Below the pieces are notes generated by a model that searched no databases, was not told where the DNA came from, and worked only from the letters and a program-made list of their open reading frames with translations. A stretch of 13,270 bases of DNA from Pseudomonadota bacterium. GTDB lineage: Bacteria; Pseudomonadota; Gammaproteobacteria; Burkholderiales; SG8-39. This document shows, one piece after another, positions 1 to 7,403 of this stretch. The stretch is from positions 1-13,270 of the forward strand of contig JAJZUN010000029.1 of NCBI GenBank assembly GCA_021848555.1, written 5' to 3'. Made by a program: the position numbers and the translations under genes. Every line of letters begins with the position of its first letter. Position 1 is the stretch's first letter.

Positions 1-1
1 C

Positions 2-550
2 GGCACGCTCACCACCGCATTCCTGATCCGCGGCGTCGGCTTTTCGCTCACCGACGTCGGCACCATCAACAAAGCCCTGGGGCTGGCTTCGCTGCTGCTC
101 GGGGGCCTCGCCGGCGGACTGCTGCTTGTGAAGATGAGTCTGACCCGGGCGCTGCTCCTGTTCGGTGTGCTGCAGGCGGTTTCCAACCTGTCGTTTGCGC
201 TGCTCGCCTGGGCCGGCAAGAGCTACCCGCTGCTGGTGTTCGCGGTCGGTTTCGAAAATCTCGCCAGCGGCATGGGCACGGCAGCGTTCGTCGCCCTTGC
301 AATGGCCTTATGCAACCACAGCTTCAGCGCGACGCAGTACGCGCTGCTTTCGGCGCTGGCTTCGCTCGGGCGCATCCTGTTCGGACCGGTCACCGGCGGC
401 CTGGTCGAGGCCGTCGGCTGGGCGAATTTCTTCGTGCTTACCTTCGTCGCCGCGCTCCCTGGGCTGTGGCTGGTGTGGCGCATGCGCGCGCAGATCGCCG
501 CGGTGGACGGATCAAGAAATATCCAGCAACAGCGTTCGCGCTTGAATTAA
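2..550 (+). CDS. ampG: AmpG-like MFS muropeptide permease, C-terminal part (5' end outside window)
   Basis: The open frame runs in from the left edge and ends at TAA 548-550, giving about 182 residues with no start codon that needs to be used. It is strongly hydrophobic with several transmembrane stretches. Segments such as IRGVGFSLTDVGTINKALG and GFENLASGMGTAAFVALAMA, then ALLSALASLGRILFGPVTGG, match the C-terminal half of AmpG, the inner-membrane major-facilitator carrier that imports anhydro-muropeptides for cell-wall recycling. The tail after the last membrane segment is short and polar. It converges on metW with about 70 bp between the stops. That gap has a T-rich stretch (565-580) but no convincing hairpin. 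Family assignment rests on remembered motif similarity; another MFS permease is possible but less likely. Confidence 0.75.
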   Translation, partial: GTLTTAFLIRGVGFSLTDVGTINKALGLASLLLGGLAGGLLLVKMSLTRALLLFGVLQAVSNLSFALLAWAGKSYPLLVFAVGFENLASGMGTAAFVALAMALCNHSFSATQYALLSALASLGRILFGPVTGGLVEAVGWANFFVLTFVAALPGLWLVWRMRAQIAAVDGSRNIQQQRSRLN

Positions 551-620
551 GACCAACCCCGAATCGATTTTGTTTTTATCAATAGTCGTATTTCCGGCCA
601 AGCAAGGTCGCAGATACGAT

Positions 621-1232
621 TCAAGCCTTCTCGAACCGGTAGACCGCCACGCTGCCGCGCAGATTGGGCGCGAAACGGATCCGGCGGTCTTCCTGCATCA
701 CGATGCGCTCGAGGATGCGCACGCCGTGGGTGGCGCAAAAATCCTCGAAGTCCGTCAGTGTGCACAGGTGGACGTTGGGCGTGTTGTACCAGAGGTAGGG
801 CAGCACGTCGGACAGCGGCATGCGCCCGCGCAGAACCTGCAGGCGCTGCGGCCAGTAGCCGAAATTGGGGAAGGAGACGATGCCCTGGCGCCCGACGCGC
901 AGCATCTCCATGATGATTTCCTCGGTATGGTGCATTGCCTGCAGTGTCTGCGACAGGATGACGTAGTCGAACGACCCGGCATCGAAGCCCGCCAGGCCCG
1001 CTTCCAGGTCGCTTTGGATCACATTGACCGAGTTTTTCACGCAGGCGAGCACGTTGGCGTCGCTGATTTCGATGCCGTAGCCGCGCACGTCGCGGCTCTG
1101 CTTCAGGTAGTTGAGCAGCAGCCCTTCGCCGCAGCCCAGGTCGAGCACGCTCGCCCCCGGCGCCACCCAGGCGGCGATGGCGTCGAGATCGGCGCGGCCG
1201 GCGATCGCGGGGACGGCGAGCGAGGCGTTCAT
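621..1232 (-). CDS. metW: MetW, methionine biosynthesis methyltransferase-like protein
   Basis: This 203-residue protein has a class I SAM-dependent methyltransferase fold, with glycine-rich motif I DLGCGEG at residues 31-37 and the acidic end of motif II at GIEISD (53-58). The middle segments ([45 protein letters not shown]) are typical of MetW. The family is known to accompany MetX in proteobacterial homoserine acylation and is reported to be needed for full activity; a methyl acceptor is not established. The ATG at 1230-1232 overlaps the metX stop in a shared ATGA, so the two are almost certainly one transcript and translationally coupled. The ATG chosen fits both that overlap and the usual family length. 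Confidence 0.95.
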   Translation of the reverse strand: MNASLAVPAIAGRADLDAIAAWVAPGASVLDLGCGEGLLLNYLKQSRDVRGYGIEISDANVLACVKNSVNVIQSDLEAGLAGFDAGSFDYVILSQTLQAMHHTEEIIMEMLRVGRQGIVSFPNFGYWPQRLQVLRGRMPLSDVLPYLWYNTPNVHLCTLTDFEDFCATHGVRILERIVMQEDRRIRFAPNLRGSVAVYRFEKA

Positions 1233-2374
1233 GCCGTCCCCTCCGCTCCGATTTCGCGCGCGACGTTGTCGAAATACGCCCGAACCAGCGCATGGTAGCG
1301 CGCATCGTCGAGCAGAAAGGCATCGTGCCCGTGCGGCGCGTCGATCTCTGCATAGCAAACGTCGGCGCGGTTGTCGAGCAGGGCTTTCACGATTTCGCGC
1401 GACCGCTCCGGCGCGAAACGCCAGTCGGAAGTGAACGAAGCCACGAGGAAGCGCGCCTTCGCCGGCGCCAGCGCGCGTGCGAGATCGTCGCCGCAGGCGC
1501 CGGCTGGGTCGAAATAGTCCAGCGCACGGGTGATCAGCAGATAGGTGTTGGCGTCGAAGTATTCGGAGAACTTGTCGCCCTGATAGCGCAGATACGACTC
1601 GACCTCGAAGTCGACGTCGAAATGGAAGTTGATCGCGCCCGAGCGCAGGCTGCGGCCGAATTTCTCCATCATCGCGTCGTCCGACAGGTAGGTGATGTGG
1701 CCGATCATGCGCGCCAGGCGCAGGCCGCGGCGCGGCACCACGTTGTAGGCGTAGTAATCGCCGCCGTGGAAATCCGGATCGGTGGTGATCGCCTGGCGCG
1801 CCACTTCGTTGAAAGCGATGTTCTGCGCCGACAGCTTGGGCGCGGCGGCGACGACGACGGCGTTCGCGATCCGCTCCGGATAGGCGATCGCCCATTGCAG
1901 CGCCTGCATCGCGCCCAGGCTGCCGCCCATCACCGCGGCGAAGCGCTCGATGCCGAGGCGGTCCGCGAGCCGCGCCTGCGCATCGACCCAGTCTTCTACC
2001 GTGACGATGGGGAAACTCGAGCCGTAGGCTTTGCCAGTCCCGGGGTTGATCGATGCCGGCCCGGTGGATCCGAAGCAGCCGCCCGGGTTGTTTACGCCGA
2101 TGACAAAGAACCTGTCGGTGTCCAGCGGCTTGCCGGGGCCTATCATGTTGTCCCACCAGCCCACGTTTTTCGGGTCTGCGGCGTAATAGCCCGCCACGTG
2201 GTGCGAGGCATTGAGCGCGTGGCACACCAGCACCGCGTTGGACCGGGCGGCGTTCAGCGTGCCGTAGGTTTCGTACATCAGATCGTAGGCGCCCAGCACC
2301 GCGCCGCTTCTGCAGGCGAGCGGTGTATCGAAGTGCATGGTCTGCGGCCGGACTGCGCCTACTGAATTGCTCAT
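1229..2374 (-). CDS. metX: MetX, homoserine O-acyltransferase
   Basis: A 381-residue alpha/beta-hydrolase-fold enzyme that acylates the hydroxyl of homoserine, committing it to methionine. The catalytic triad is visible: nucleophile Ser152 in GGSLG, Asp317 in SFTSDW, and His350 in HGHDAFLL. The family signature [12 protein letters not shown] lies at 95-106. Whether acetyl-CoA or succinyl-CoA is used cannot be read safely from sequence. Within the MetX family, members paired with MetW in beta- and gammaproteobacteria are often succinyltransferases despite acetyltransferase annotations. The ATG at 2372-2374 follows a purine-rich GAAGGAAG that lies very close to the start. The leader (2375-2522) holds a GC-rich hairpin and follows directly on the terminator of the pts operon, so metX-metW should have its own promoter. 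Confidence 0.95.
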   Translation of the reverse strand: MSNSVGAVRPQTMHFDTPLACRSGAVLGAYDLMYETYGTLNAARSNAVLVCHALNASHHVAGYYAADPKNVGWWDNMIGPGKPLDTDRFFVIGVNNPGGCFGSTGPASINPGTGKAYGSSFPIVTVEDWVDAQARLADRLGIERFAAVMGGSLGAMQALQWAIAYPERIANAVVVAAAPKLSAQNIAFNEVARQAITTDPDFHGGDYYAYNVVPRRGLRLARMIGHITYLSDDAMMEKFGRSLRSGAINFHFDVDFEVESYLRYQGDKFSEYFDANTYLLITRALDYFDPAGACGDDLARALAPAKARFLVASFTSDWRFAPERSREIVKALLDNRADVCYAEIDAPHGHDAFLLDDARYHALVRAYFDNVAREIGAEGTA

Positions 2375-2439
2375 CTTCCTTCGCCAACAAAATATGACTT
2401 TCGGAACTGCGTACGGCAGCGCCTAGTCCGCCGAATCCT

Positions 2440-2502
2440 TGGCATGCGGCGCATCGCCAGGCACGAGCCCTTAAACAGCCCGCGCTAGCTTTACGCGCGG
2501 GC
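2440..2502 (-). promoter_or_regulatory. metX leader with two dyad structures
   Basis: Two inverted repeats lie in the 148-nt gap upstream of metX. One has perfect 8-bp arms (GCCCGCGC / GCGCGGGC) at 2478-2485 and 2495-2502 around a 9-nt loop. The second, at 2440-2459, has ATGCG/CGCAT arms flanked by TGGC/GCCA with one bulged C. No U-run follows either, so they are not simple terminators. They could be mRNA leader structure or operator dyads for a methionine regulator. I could not match them to a known SAM or SAH riboswitch class, and the role is inferred only from position. Confidence 0.3.
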
Positions 2503-2522
2503 GGTCCATAATCCCGCGGTCC

Positions 2523-2564
2523 CAAAAAACAAAAACCCGTTCAGCTTGCTCGCTAAACGGGTTT
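2523..2564 (-). terminator. Intrinsic terminator of the EIIA-ptsH-ptsI operon
   Basis: Read on the minus strand, perfect 9-bp arms AAACCCGTT / AACGGGTTT (2564-2556 and 2541-2533) enclose a 14-nt loop that can add three more pairs. The hairpin is followed at once by TTTTTGTTTTTT down to about 2523. This is a textbook rho-independent terminator. It lies about 130 nt after the ptsI stop and immediately before the metX leader, so it insulates metX from the operon. Confidence 0.88.
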
Positions 2565-2694
2565 CCCGCGCTTTAGCCGTATTTGTTTATCGCTCGGTCG
2601 TGCATCTGACCGGCGGCGCCCGCAAGCTGACCATCAAATCGGCGCTGGTGATGGAAGATACCCGCGAAGCCCGGGTGCTGTCAATTCCGGGCCC

Positions 2695-4419
2695 TCAGGC
2701 GTTGAGTTTCTCCAGCAGGCGCCTCGCCTTTTCCGGATCGTCGGCGCGCAGGATGCTGTTGGCGAGCCGGGTCAGATCGCCGAGGTCGCTCTTCAGGACC
2801 TGCTGCTTGATGGCGAGCACGTTCGCCGGATGCATGGAAAACTGGCGCAAGCCGAAACCCAGCAGCAGCCGCGTCAGCGTCACGTCGCCCGCCATCTCCC
2901 CGCATACCGCCACCGGAACCGGCTTGCGGTTGCCGGTCCTGATGGTGTGGGCGAGCAGATGCAGCACCGCCGGGTGCAGCGGGTTGTACAGGTGCGACAC
3001 GCTGTCGTCGGTGCGGTCGATCGCGAGCGTGTACTGGATCAGGTCGTTGGTGCCGATCGACAGGAAATCGAGCTTGCGCACGAACACGCCGAGCGCGAGC
3101 GCCGCCGCCGGCACCTCTATCATGCCGCCGACCTGGATGCCGCGATCAAAGGCAATGTTCTGCTCGTCGAGGAACTGCTTCGCCTGCGCGATCATCGCGA
3201 GCGCCTGCTCGATCTCGTGCGCGTGCGCGAGCATCGGGATCAGCAGTCGGATCTTGCCGTAGTGCGAAGCACGCAGGATCGCGCGCAGTTGCGTCAGGAA
3301 CATCTGCGGCTCGGCCAGGCACAGGCGGATCGCGCGCAGGCCCATCGCCGGGTTGGGTCCGCCACGGGCGGCGCCGTTGACGGTCTTGTCGGCGCCGAGG
3401 TCGAGCGTGCGTATGGTCACCGGCATGCCGTGCATCGCCTGGGCCACATGCCGGTAGGCCTCGAACTGCTCGTCCTCGCAGGGCAGATCGTCGCGATTGA
3501 GGAACAGGAACTCGCTGCGGAACAGGCCGACGCCGGTGGCGCCGGATTCGCGCACCTGCTCGATGTCCTGCGGCAGCTCGATGTTGGCGTGCAGGTCCAC
3601 CGCGGTGCCGTCCTTGGTGGCGGCGGGCGTGCCGCGGATGCGCTTGAGCCTTTGGCGCCGCAACTCGATATCGCGCTGGCGCCGCTGGTATTGCGCGAGC
3701 ACCAGTTCATCCGGGTCGACGATCAGCACGCCGTTCACGCCGTCGACGATTACCCGTTCGCCCTCGCGCACCATTTGCCGCGCCGTATGCGCGCCGACGA
3801 TCGCCGGGATGTCGAGGCTGCGCGCGAGGATCGCGGTGTGCGAGGTCACGCCGCCCAAGTCGGTGACGAAGCCGGCGTACTGGTGCTGCTTGAACAGGAT
3901 CATGTCCGCCGGCGACAGGTCGTGCGCCACCACGATCAGGCGCTCTTCGTGTTCAGGCGCGGCGTCGGCGCGCCCGGGCTGCTCCTGCATCGCCTTCAAC
4001 ACGCGTTCCACCACCTGCATCACGTCGGTCTTTCTTTCGCGCAGATAGGGGTCCTCGATCTTGTCGAATTGCGCCACGAGGTAGTCCATCTGCTGCACCA
4101 CGGCCCATTCGGCGTTGCAGCGCAGGCTGCGGATCAGGTCGCGCGGCGCCTGCGACAGCGTCGAGTCGTCGAGGATCATCAGGTGCAGGGCGAGGAAAGC
4201 CGCGAGTTCGGACGGCGCGCTGGCGGGCACGCTGCGGCGCAGCCCCTGCAGCTCCGCGCGCACCTTGTCGACCGCCGTCGAAAAGCGCATCACCTCCAGC
4301 TCGAGGTGCTCGGGCGCGATCGCATAGTGCGCCACCTCCAGCCGCGCGCTGGAAATCAGGTGCACCTGGCCGATCGCGATGCCGCCGCCTACGCCCGAGC
4401 CGTGGAGGGTGAAGCTCAC
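2695..4419 (-). CDS. ptsI: PTS Enzyme I (phosphoenolpyruvate-protein phosphotransferase)
   Basis: This 574-residue cytoplasmic enzyme takes phosphate from PEP onto a histidine and passes it to HPr. The order is the usual one: N-terminal HPr-binding helical region (about 1-145), swivelling phosphohistidine domain with active His194 in GGVTSHTAI, and a PEP-binding TIM barrel (about 260-545). The barrel holds GLFRSEFLF (298-306), GTNDLIQYTLAIDR (456-469) and catalytic Cys506 in CGEMAG. There is no N-terminal GAF domain, so this is the carbon-type EI and not the nitrogen-type PtsP. The start codon is GTG at 4417-4419, overlapping the ptsH TGA as GTGA, which supports coupling. A downstream terminator ends the operon. 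Confidence 0.97.
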   Translation of the reverse strand: MSFTLHGSGVGGGIAIGQVHLISSARLEVAHYAIAPEHLELEVMRFSTAVDKVRAELQGLRRSVPASAPSELAAFLALHLMILDDSTLSQAPRDLIRSLRCNAEWAVVQQMDYLVAQFDKIEDPYLRERKTDVMQVVERVLKAMQEQPGRADAAPEHEERLIVVAHDLSPADMILFKQHQYAGFVTDLGGVTSHTAILARSLDIPAIVGAHTARQMVREGERVIVDGVNGVLIVDPDELVLAQYQRRQRDIELRRQRLKRIRGTPAATKDGTAVDLHANIELPQDIEQVRESGATGVGLFRSEFLFLNRDDLPCEDEQFEAYRHVAQAMHGMPVTIRTLDLGADKTVNGAARGGPNPAMGLRAIRLCLAEPQMFLTQLRAILRASHYGKIRLLIPMLAHAHEIEQALAMIAQAKQFLDEQNIAFDRGIQVGGMIEVPAAALALGVFVRKLDFLSIGTNDLIQYTLAIDRTDDSVSHLYNPLHPAVLHLLAHTIRTGNRKPVPVAVCGEMAGDVTLTRLLLGFGLRQFSMHPANVLAIKQQVLKSDLGDLTRLANSILRADDPEKARRLLEKLNA

Positions 4420-4685
4420 TCGTCTTCCCCGAATTTTTCCATGATCAGTTTCAGGAGGGCCTGCAACGCTGCGTCGGCGTCGCTGCCCTCGGTTTCTATG
4501 CCTATGGTCGCGCCCTTCCCGGCGGCGAGCATCATCACGCCCATGATGCTCTTGGCATTCACGCGGCGGCCGTTGCGCGTGAGCCAGATCTCGCTCTGAA
4601 ACCCGCTCGCAAGCTGGGTCAGCTTGGCCGACGCGCGCGCGTGCAGCCCGAGCTTGTTGACGATTTCAGCGTCGGTTTGCAGCAT
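4416..4685 (-). CDS. ptsH: HPr phosphocarrier protein
   Basis: HPr relays phosphate from Enzyme I to EIIA proteins. I place the start at the second ATG (4683-4685), giving 89 residues. This puts the phosphorylated histidine (GLHARA) at position 15 and the regulatory serine (AKSIMG) at position 46, exactly the canonical HPr numbering. An ATG three codons upstream (4692-4694) would add MPA. The Ser46-type site is intact, which fits control by an HPr kinase/phosphorylase of the sort many betaproteobacteria have, although hprK is not in this window. The gene overlaps the 3' end of the EIIA gene by about 20 nt and the ptsI start by 3 nt. Confidence 0.95.
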   Translation of the reverse strand: MLQTDAEIVNKLGLHARASAKLTQLASGFQSEIWLTRNGRRVNAKSIMGVMMLAAGKGATIGIETEGSDADAALQALLKLIMEKFGEDE

Positions 4686-5079
4686 TGCAGGCATCGGTAT
4701 TCAGGTGGATCACGCCGGACACTCCGCCGCTGATGGCTTTCTCCGCCACGCAGGCAAGCGCCTCTTCGCGGTAAGTCAGGGCGCGGATCAGCATCGGCAG
4801 GTTGACGCCAGAAATGCCTTCGACCTTGCCCGGCACGAGCAGGCGCGTGGCGATATTCGACGGCGTGGCGCCGAGGATGTCGCTGAACACCAGCACGCCC
4901 TGGCCCTGGTCGAGCTGCTTCACCAGCTCCCGCGCCTGCGGCAGGATCGCCTCGGGGTCGTCGTGGATGGTGACGCCGAGCTGAAGCACCTGCGGCGGGC
5001 GCTTGCCGAGCACGTGGCTGGCGCAATGGATCAGGGCTTCGCCGAAGGCCCCGTGGGCAACAATCAGGATTCCGACCAT
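4666..5079 (-). CDS. PTS EIIA component, mannose (ManX/AgaF) family
   Basis: This 137-residue protein belongs to the EIIA(Man) family. The N-terminus MVGILIVAHGAFGEAL carries the phosphorylated His9, and SDILGATPSN (66-75) matches the conserved D-x-x-G-x-T-P-x-N loop. It would accept phosphate from HPr. No EIIB, EIIC or EIID gene lies nearby, so the cluster resembles the incomplete PTS of many betaproteobacteria, where the phosphorylation state is thought to signal rather than drive sugar uptake. It is first in an overlapping three-gene operon with ptsH and ptsI. Upstream lie 73 bp to gshB, with no clear terminator and no strong Shine-Dalgarno before the ATG. Confidence 0.93.
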   Translation of the reverse strand: MVGILIVAHGAFGEALIHCASHVLGKRPPQVLQLGVTIHDDPEAILPQARELVKQLDQGQGVLVFSDILGATPSNIATRLLVPGKVEGISGVNLPMLIRALTYREEALACVAEKAISGGVSGVIHLNTDACNAANRR

Positions 5080-5152
5080 GGTATGTACTCTGATAGGTTA
5101 GCGATTGAAAACAGAAGCTGCCCGCCGGTTTTCCCCCCGCGCCATTGCCCGC

Positions 5153-6097
5153 TCAGGCCGCGCACGCTTGCTCCAGCGCGTCGATGAACAGAGCGGCGAC
5201 ATTGCAGCCGGTCTGCTCGCGGATTTCCTGAAAGCAGGTCGGGCTGGTGACGTTGATTTCGGTGAGGTAGTTGCCGATCACGTCCAGTCCCACCAGCAGC
5301 AGCCCGCGCCGCGCCAGCTCGGACCCCAGCGCCGTCGCGATTTCCAGATCGCGTTCGGACAGCGGCTGCGCCACGCCGCTGCCGCCGGCGGCCAGATTGC
5401 CGCGCGTCTCCCCCGCTTTGGGGATGCGCGCGAGACTGAACGGCACCGGCTCGCCCGCGATCAGCAGGATGCGCTTGTCGCCCTCGCGTATTTCCGGGAT
5501 GTAGCGCTGCGCCATGATAGAGCGCGTGCCGTGCCAGGTGAGCGTCTCGACGATGACGTTGCGGTTGGGGTCCGCGTCGGTGACGCGAAACACCTGCGCC
5601 CCGCCCATGCCGTCCAGGGGTTTCACCACCACGTCGGCGTGGGCGTCGATGAAATCGTGGATCTGCTTTTCCATGCGCGTCACCAGGGTGGGCGCGGTGA
5701 AGCGCGGGAATTCCGCGATGGCGAGTTTCTCGCTGTGGTCGCGCAGCGCGCGCGGATCGTTGAATACCCGCGCGCCCTCGCGGCCCGCCAGCTCGAGCAG
5801 CCAGGTGGCGGTCACGTATTCCATGTCAAACGGCGGGTCTTTGCGCATCAGCACCGCGTCGAAGTCCGCAAGCGCGTCTTCGCGCGGCAGGTCGATGCGG
5901 TACCAGCGCTCCTGGTCGCCGGTCAGCTCGAGGCGGCAGGACTCGCCGATCACGCGGCCGTGCTTCCACATCACGCCATCCTGCATCAGGATATGCAGCT
6001 CGTGGCCGCGCCCGGCCGCCTCCACCATCATCGCGTAGGTGGTGTCCTTGTAGGTCTTGATGCCGTCCAGCGGATCGAGAATGATCGCAATTTTCAT
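5153..6097 (-). CDS. gshB: Glutathione synthetase
   Basis: A 314-residue ATP-grasp ligase that joins glycine to gamma-glutamylcysteine to complete glutathione in the cytoplasm. The N-terminal substrate domain shows MRKDPPFDMEY (84-94). The ATP-grasp part has the lysine-glycine segment VVVKPLDGMGG (156-166), the glycine-rich RGNLAAGG (232-239), and the metal/phosphate region GLDVIGNYLTEINVTSPT (270-287). The length is that of proteobacterial GshB. The ATG at 6095-6097 lacks a good Shine-Dalgarno, but the N-terminus MKIAIILDPLDGIK is conserved in the family, so the start is secure. gshA is not adjacent in this window. gshB followed by the EIIA-HPr-EI cluster is a familiar betaproteobacterial order. 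Confidence 0.96.
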   Translation of the reverse strand: MKIAIILDPLDGIKTYKDTTYAMMVEAAGRGHELHILMQDGVMWKHGRVIGESCRLELTGDQERWYRIDLPREDALADFDAVLMRKDPPFDMEYVTATWLLELAGREGARVFNDPRALRDHSEKLAIAEFPRFTAPTLVTRMEKQIHDFIDAHADVVVKPLDGMGGAQVFRVTDADPNRNVIVETLTWHGTRSIMAQRYIPEIREGDKRILLIAGEPVPFSLARIPKAGETRGNLAAGGSGVAQPLSERDLEIATALGSELARRGLLLVGLDVIGNYLTEINVTSPTCFQEIREQTGCNVAALFIDALEQACAA

Positions 6098-6140
6098 GGA
6101 GCGAAGTGCAGCGCGGGAAGCCGGTTAAGCCGAGACAGTG

Positions 6141-6146
6141 ATTCTA
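6141..6146 (-). promoter_or_regulatory. Possible -10 element upstream of gshB
   Basis: On the minus strand TAGAAT (5 of 6 to TATAAT) lies about 44 nt before the gshB ATG, in the gap after the cytochrome terminator. No convincing -35 was found at 16-18 bp spacing. Its use is inferred from position and from the terminator upstream, which would leave gshB needing its own promoter. Confidence 0.35.
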
Positions 6147-6219
6147 ACAGCGACTCGGGGCGGTTGCGGACCGGGGCGGCGCATGAGACACTGCCCCGCC
6201 CCGCGCATGGCGGCAGCGG

Positions 6220-6243
6220 AAAAAAGGCGGACCCGCCGCCCTT
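6220..6243 (-). terminator. Intrinsic terminator after the cytochrome gene
   Basis: On the minus strand an 8-bp stem AAGGGCGG / CCGCCTTT (one G-U pair) with loop CGGGT is followed by further T residues, six T in all at 6225-6220. It starts 15 nt after the cytochrome stop codon. This is a good rho-independent terminator and separates the cytochrome from gshB. Confidence 0.8.
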
Positions 6244-6258
6244 GCCCGGCGTCGGCGA

Positions 6259-7044
6259 TTACTTGGCCAGGCCTGCGAGATAGTCGACGGCCGCCCTGAC
6301 CTCGGCGTCGGCGAGCGCGGCATTGCCGCCCTTGGCGGGCATAGCATTCTTGCCCTTGAGCGCGTTTGCGTACAGCGCGTTCATGCCGGTCTTGAGGCGG
6401 GGCGCCCAGGCGGCTTGGTCTCCCGCTTTGGGCGCGCCGGCTACGCCGGCGCCATGGCAGGCGACGCAGGTGGTATCGTAGATCTTCCTGCCGTCGGGCT
6501 TGCCGGCCGCGGTGGCGATTTTTTCCGGTGCCGGCGCCGTGGGTTCCGTGAACTTGGCGCCGGCTTTGTTCGCCATGTACACCACCACACGCTCCACATC
6601 CAGGTCGCTCAGGTCGGCGCCGCCGCCGCGCGCGGGCATCGCGTTCTTGCCCTTGATCGCCGAAGCGAGCAGCGCTTTCTGGCCCTGCTTGAGGCGTGCG
6701 CTCCAGTCGGCTTGGTCGCCGAACTTGGGCGCGCCGGCCGCACCGCTTGCGTGGCAGGCACTGCACACTGCCTTATAGATGTCCTCGGCGCTTCTGGGCC
6801 CGGCGCTCGCTCTGCCGCCCGCATCGGTGAACGCCAGATCGCCCACCGGTTTCAGACGCCTGGCCACCGCGTCGGGAGACATCGCCTCGCTCTTCAGGTC
6901 GACGCTGCGGATGTTGGCCACAAACTGGGACAGGAGCACGATAATCAGAATGGGCCCCAGGAACGCGAGCACAATTGTGGTGATCAACTGTTTCGGCGTC
7001 TTGATCGGGCTTTCGTGCTCCGTATCCTGCTCTTTCTGGCTCAT
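6259..7044 (-). CDS. Membrane-anchored dihaem c-type cytochrome
   Basis: The 261-residue protein has a short charged cytoplasmic head, one transmembrane helix (about 20-44, TIVLAFLGPILIIVLLSQFV), and two tandem class I cytochrome c domains outside the membrane. Haem sites are CSACH (94-98) and CVACH (193-197). The sixth-ligand methionines are Met136 and Met235, each in GKNAMPA. The domains are 99 residues apart and alike (GAPKFGDQADWSARL against GAPKAGDQAAWAPRL), so they arose by internal duplication. It resembles the cytochrome c5/c555 group and probably passes electrons between the bc1 complex and terminal oxidases or reductases; the exact partner is unknown. An AAGGA ribosome site precedes the ATG. 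It is a single-gene unit with its own terminator. Confidence 0.92.
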   Translation of the reverse strand: MSQKEQDTEHESPIKTPKQLITTIVLAFLGPILIIVLLSQFVANIRSVDLKSEAMSPDAVARRLKPVGDLAFTDAGGRASAGPRSAEDIYKAVCSACHASGAAGAPKFGDQADWSARLKQGQKALLASAIKGKNAMPARGGGADLSDLDVERVVVYMANKAGAKFTEPTAPAPEKIATAAGKPDGRKIYDTTCVACHGAGVAGAPKAGDQAAWAPRLKTGMNALYANALKGKNAMPAKGGNAALADAEVRAAVDYLAGLAK

Positions 7045-7063
7045 TGAATTCCTTGATCGCTAA

Positions 7064-7079
7064 ATGTCGGTCGCGACAT
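7064..7079. repeat. Inverted repeat in the cytochrome 5' leader
   Basis: ATGTCG (7064-7069) and CGACAT (7074-7079) form a perfect 6-bp inverted repeat around 4 nt, about 20 nt upstream of the cytochrome ATG. In the mRNA it would be a hairpin just ahead of the ribosome site; as DNA it could be an operator. There is no evidence which. Confidence 0.4.
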
Positions 7080-7165
7080 GAGAGGATGTTTCCCCGCATA
7101 TGCTTCCAAATCCGGGGCTGGTTCAAATATTTGTGAACAGCTTCTAAGTCGTTGCAAACGCGCGC

Positions 7166-7194
7166 ATTATAGTCGCAAATCCCCCCTGCTTAAA
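7166..7194 (-). promoter_or_regulatory. Probable sigma-70 promoter of the cytochrome gene
   Basis: The minus strand has a perfect -10 TATAAT at 7171-7166 with TTTAAG (3 of 6 to TTGACA) 17 bp upstream at 7194-7189. It would start transcription near 7160 and give a leader of about 115 nt before the cytochrome ATG. It lies back to back with the tRNA-Arg promoter. Confidence 0.5.
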
Positions 7195-7229
7195 AGCATG
7201 GCCGCATGGAGTGACCGGGCAAAAGCCGG

Positions 7230-7235
7230 TATACT
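7230..7235 (+). promoter_or_regulatory. -10 element of tRNA-Arg
   Basis: TATACT (5 of 6 to consensus) lies 9 nt before the first base of the mature tRNA, the usual place for a single-tRNA promoter. No clear -35 was recognised at 16-18 bp upstream. Confidence 0.5.
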
Positions 7236-7244
7236 TTGGGCCAG

Positions 7245-7321
7245 GCGCCCGTAGCTCAGCTGGATAGAGTGTTGGTTTCCGAAACCAAAGGTCACAGGTT
7301 CGACTCCTGTCGGGCGCGCCA
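7245..7321 (+). tRNA. tRNA-Arg (anticodon CCG)
   Basis: A complete 77-nt cloverleaf with encoded CCA. The acceptor stem GCGCCCG (7245-7251) pairs with CGGGCGC (7311-7317), followed by discriminator G and CCA. The D arm starts GCTC (7254). The anticodon stem TTGGT/ACCAA encloses loop TTCCGAA, so the anticodon is CCG, reading arginine codon CGG. The T arm is ACAGG-TTCGACT-CCTGT. The last 27 nt of the gene plus two more bases recur at 8194-8222, which marks this tRNA as the attachment site of the mini-island downstream. The gene remains intact. Confidence 0.97.
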
Positions 7322-7323
7322 AT
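7295..7323 (+). repeat. Left direct repeat (attL-like, within tRNA-Arg 3' end)
   Basis: This 29-bp segment runs from the T stem to two bases past CCA and is identical to 8194-8222. Similarity fades but continues for about 13 bp more (9 of 13 match to 7336), whereas upstream of 7295 it stops abruptly. That is the shape expected of a tRNA-targeting site-specific recombination site. Confidence 0.8.
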
Positions 7324-7403
7324 TCCCTAGAATCGAAACAGCGGGTTACGCCCATGGCCGGGGGCGGAGGTGGTTTGACCAGCGTTACGCTACCGATGCC
7401 CCG

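Noticed and set aside
587..618. CGTAT/ATACG inverted repeat between the AmpG-like gene and metW
   Set aside because: Arms of 5 bp with a long loop and no T run; too weak to call a terminator.
2478..2502. Possible SAM-II-like riboswitch upstream of metX (hairpin with AAAGCTA in the loop)
   Set aside because: Only short fragments recall SAM-II; the pseudoknot layout and conserved core could not be placed. Kept as an unclassified hairpin.
2830..4599. Plus-strand 589-codon open frame opposite ptsI and ptsH
   Set aside because: Antisense shadow with repetitive R/H/V/D composition; the minus-strand genes have intact catalytic motifs.
5105..6283. Plus-strand 392-codon open frame opposite gshB
   Set aside because: Antisense shadow; gshB is unambiguous.
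7167..7355. Minus-strand 62-codon open frame with PTGVEPVTFGFGNQHSIQLSYG
   Set aside because: It is the antisense of tRNA-Arg. This peptide is a well-known false annotation over tRNA genes.
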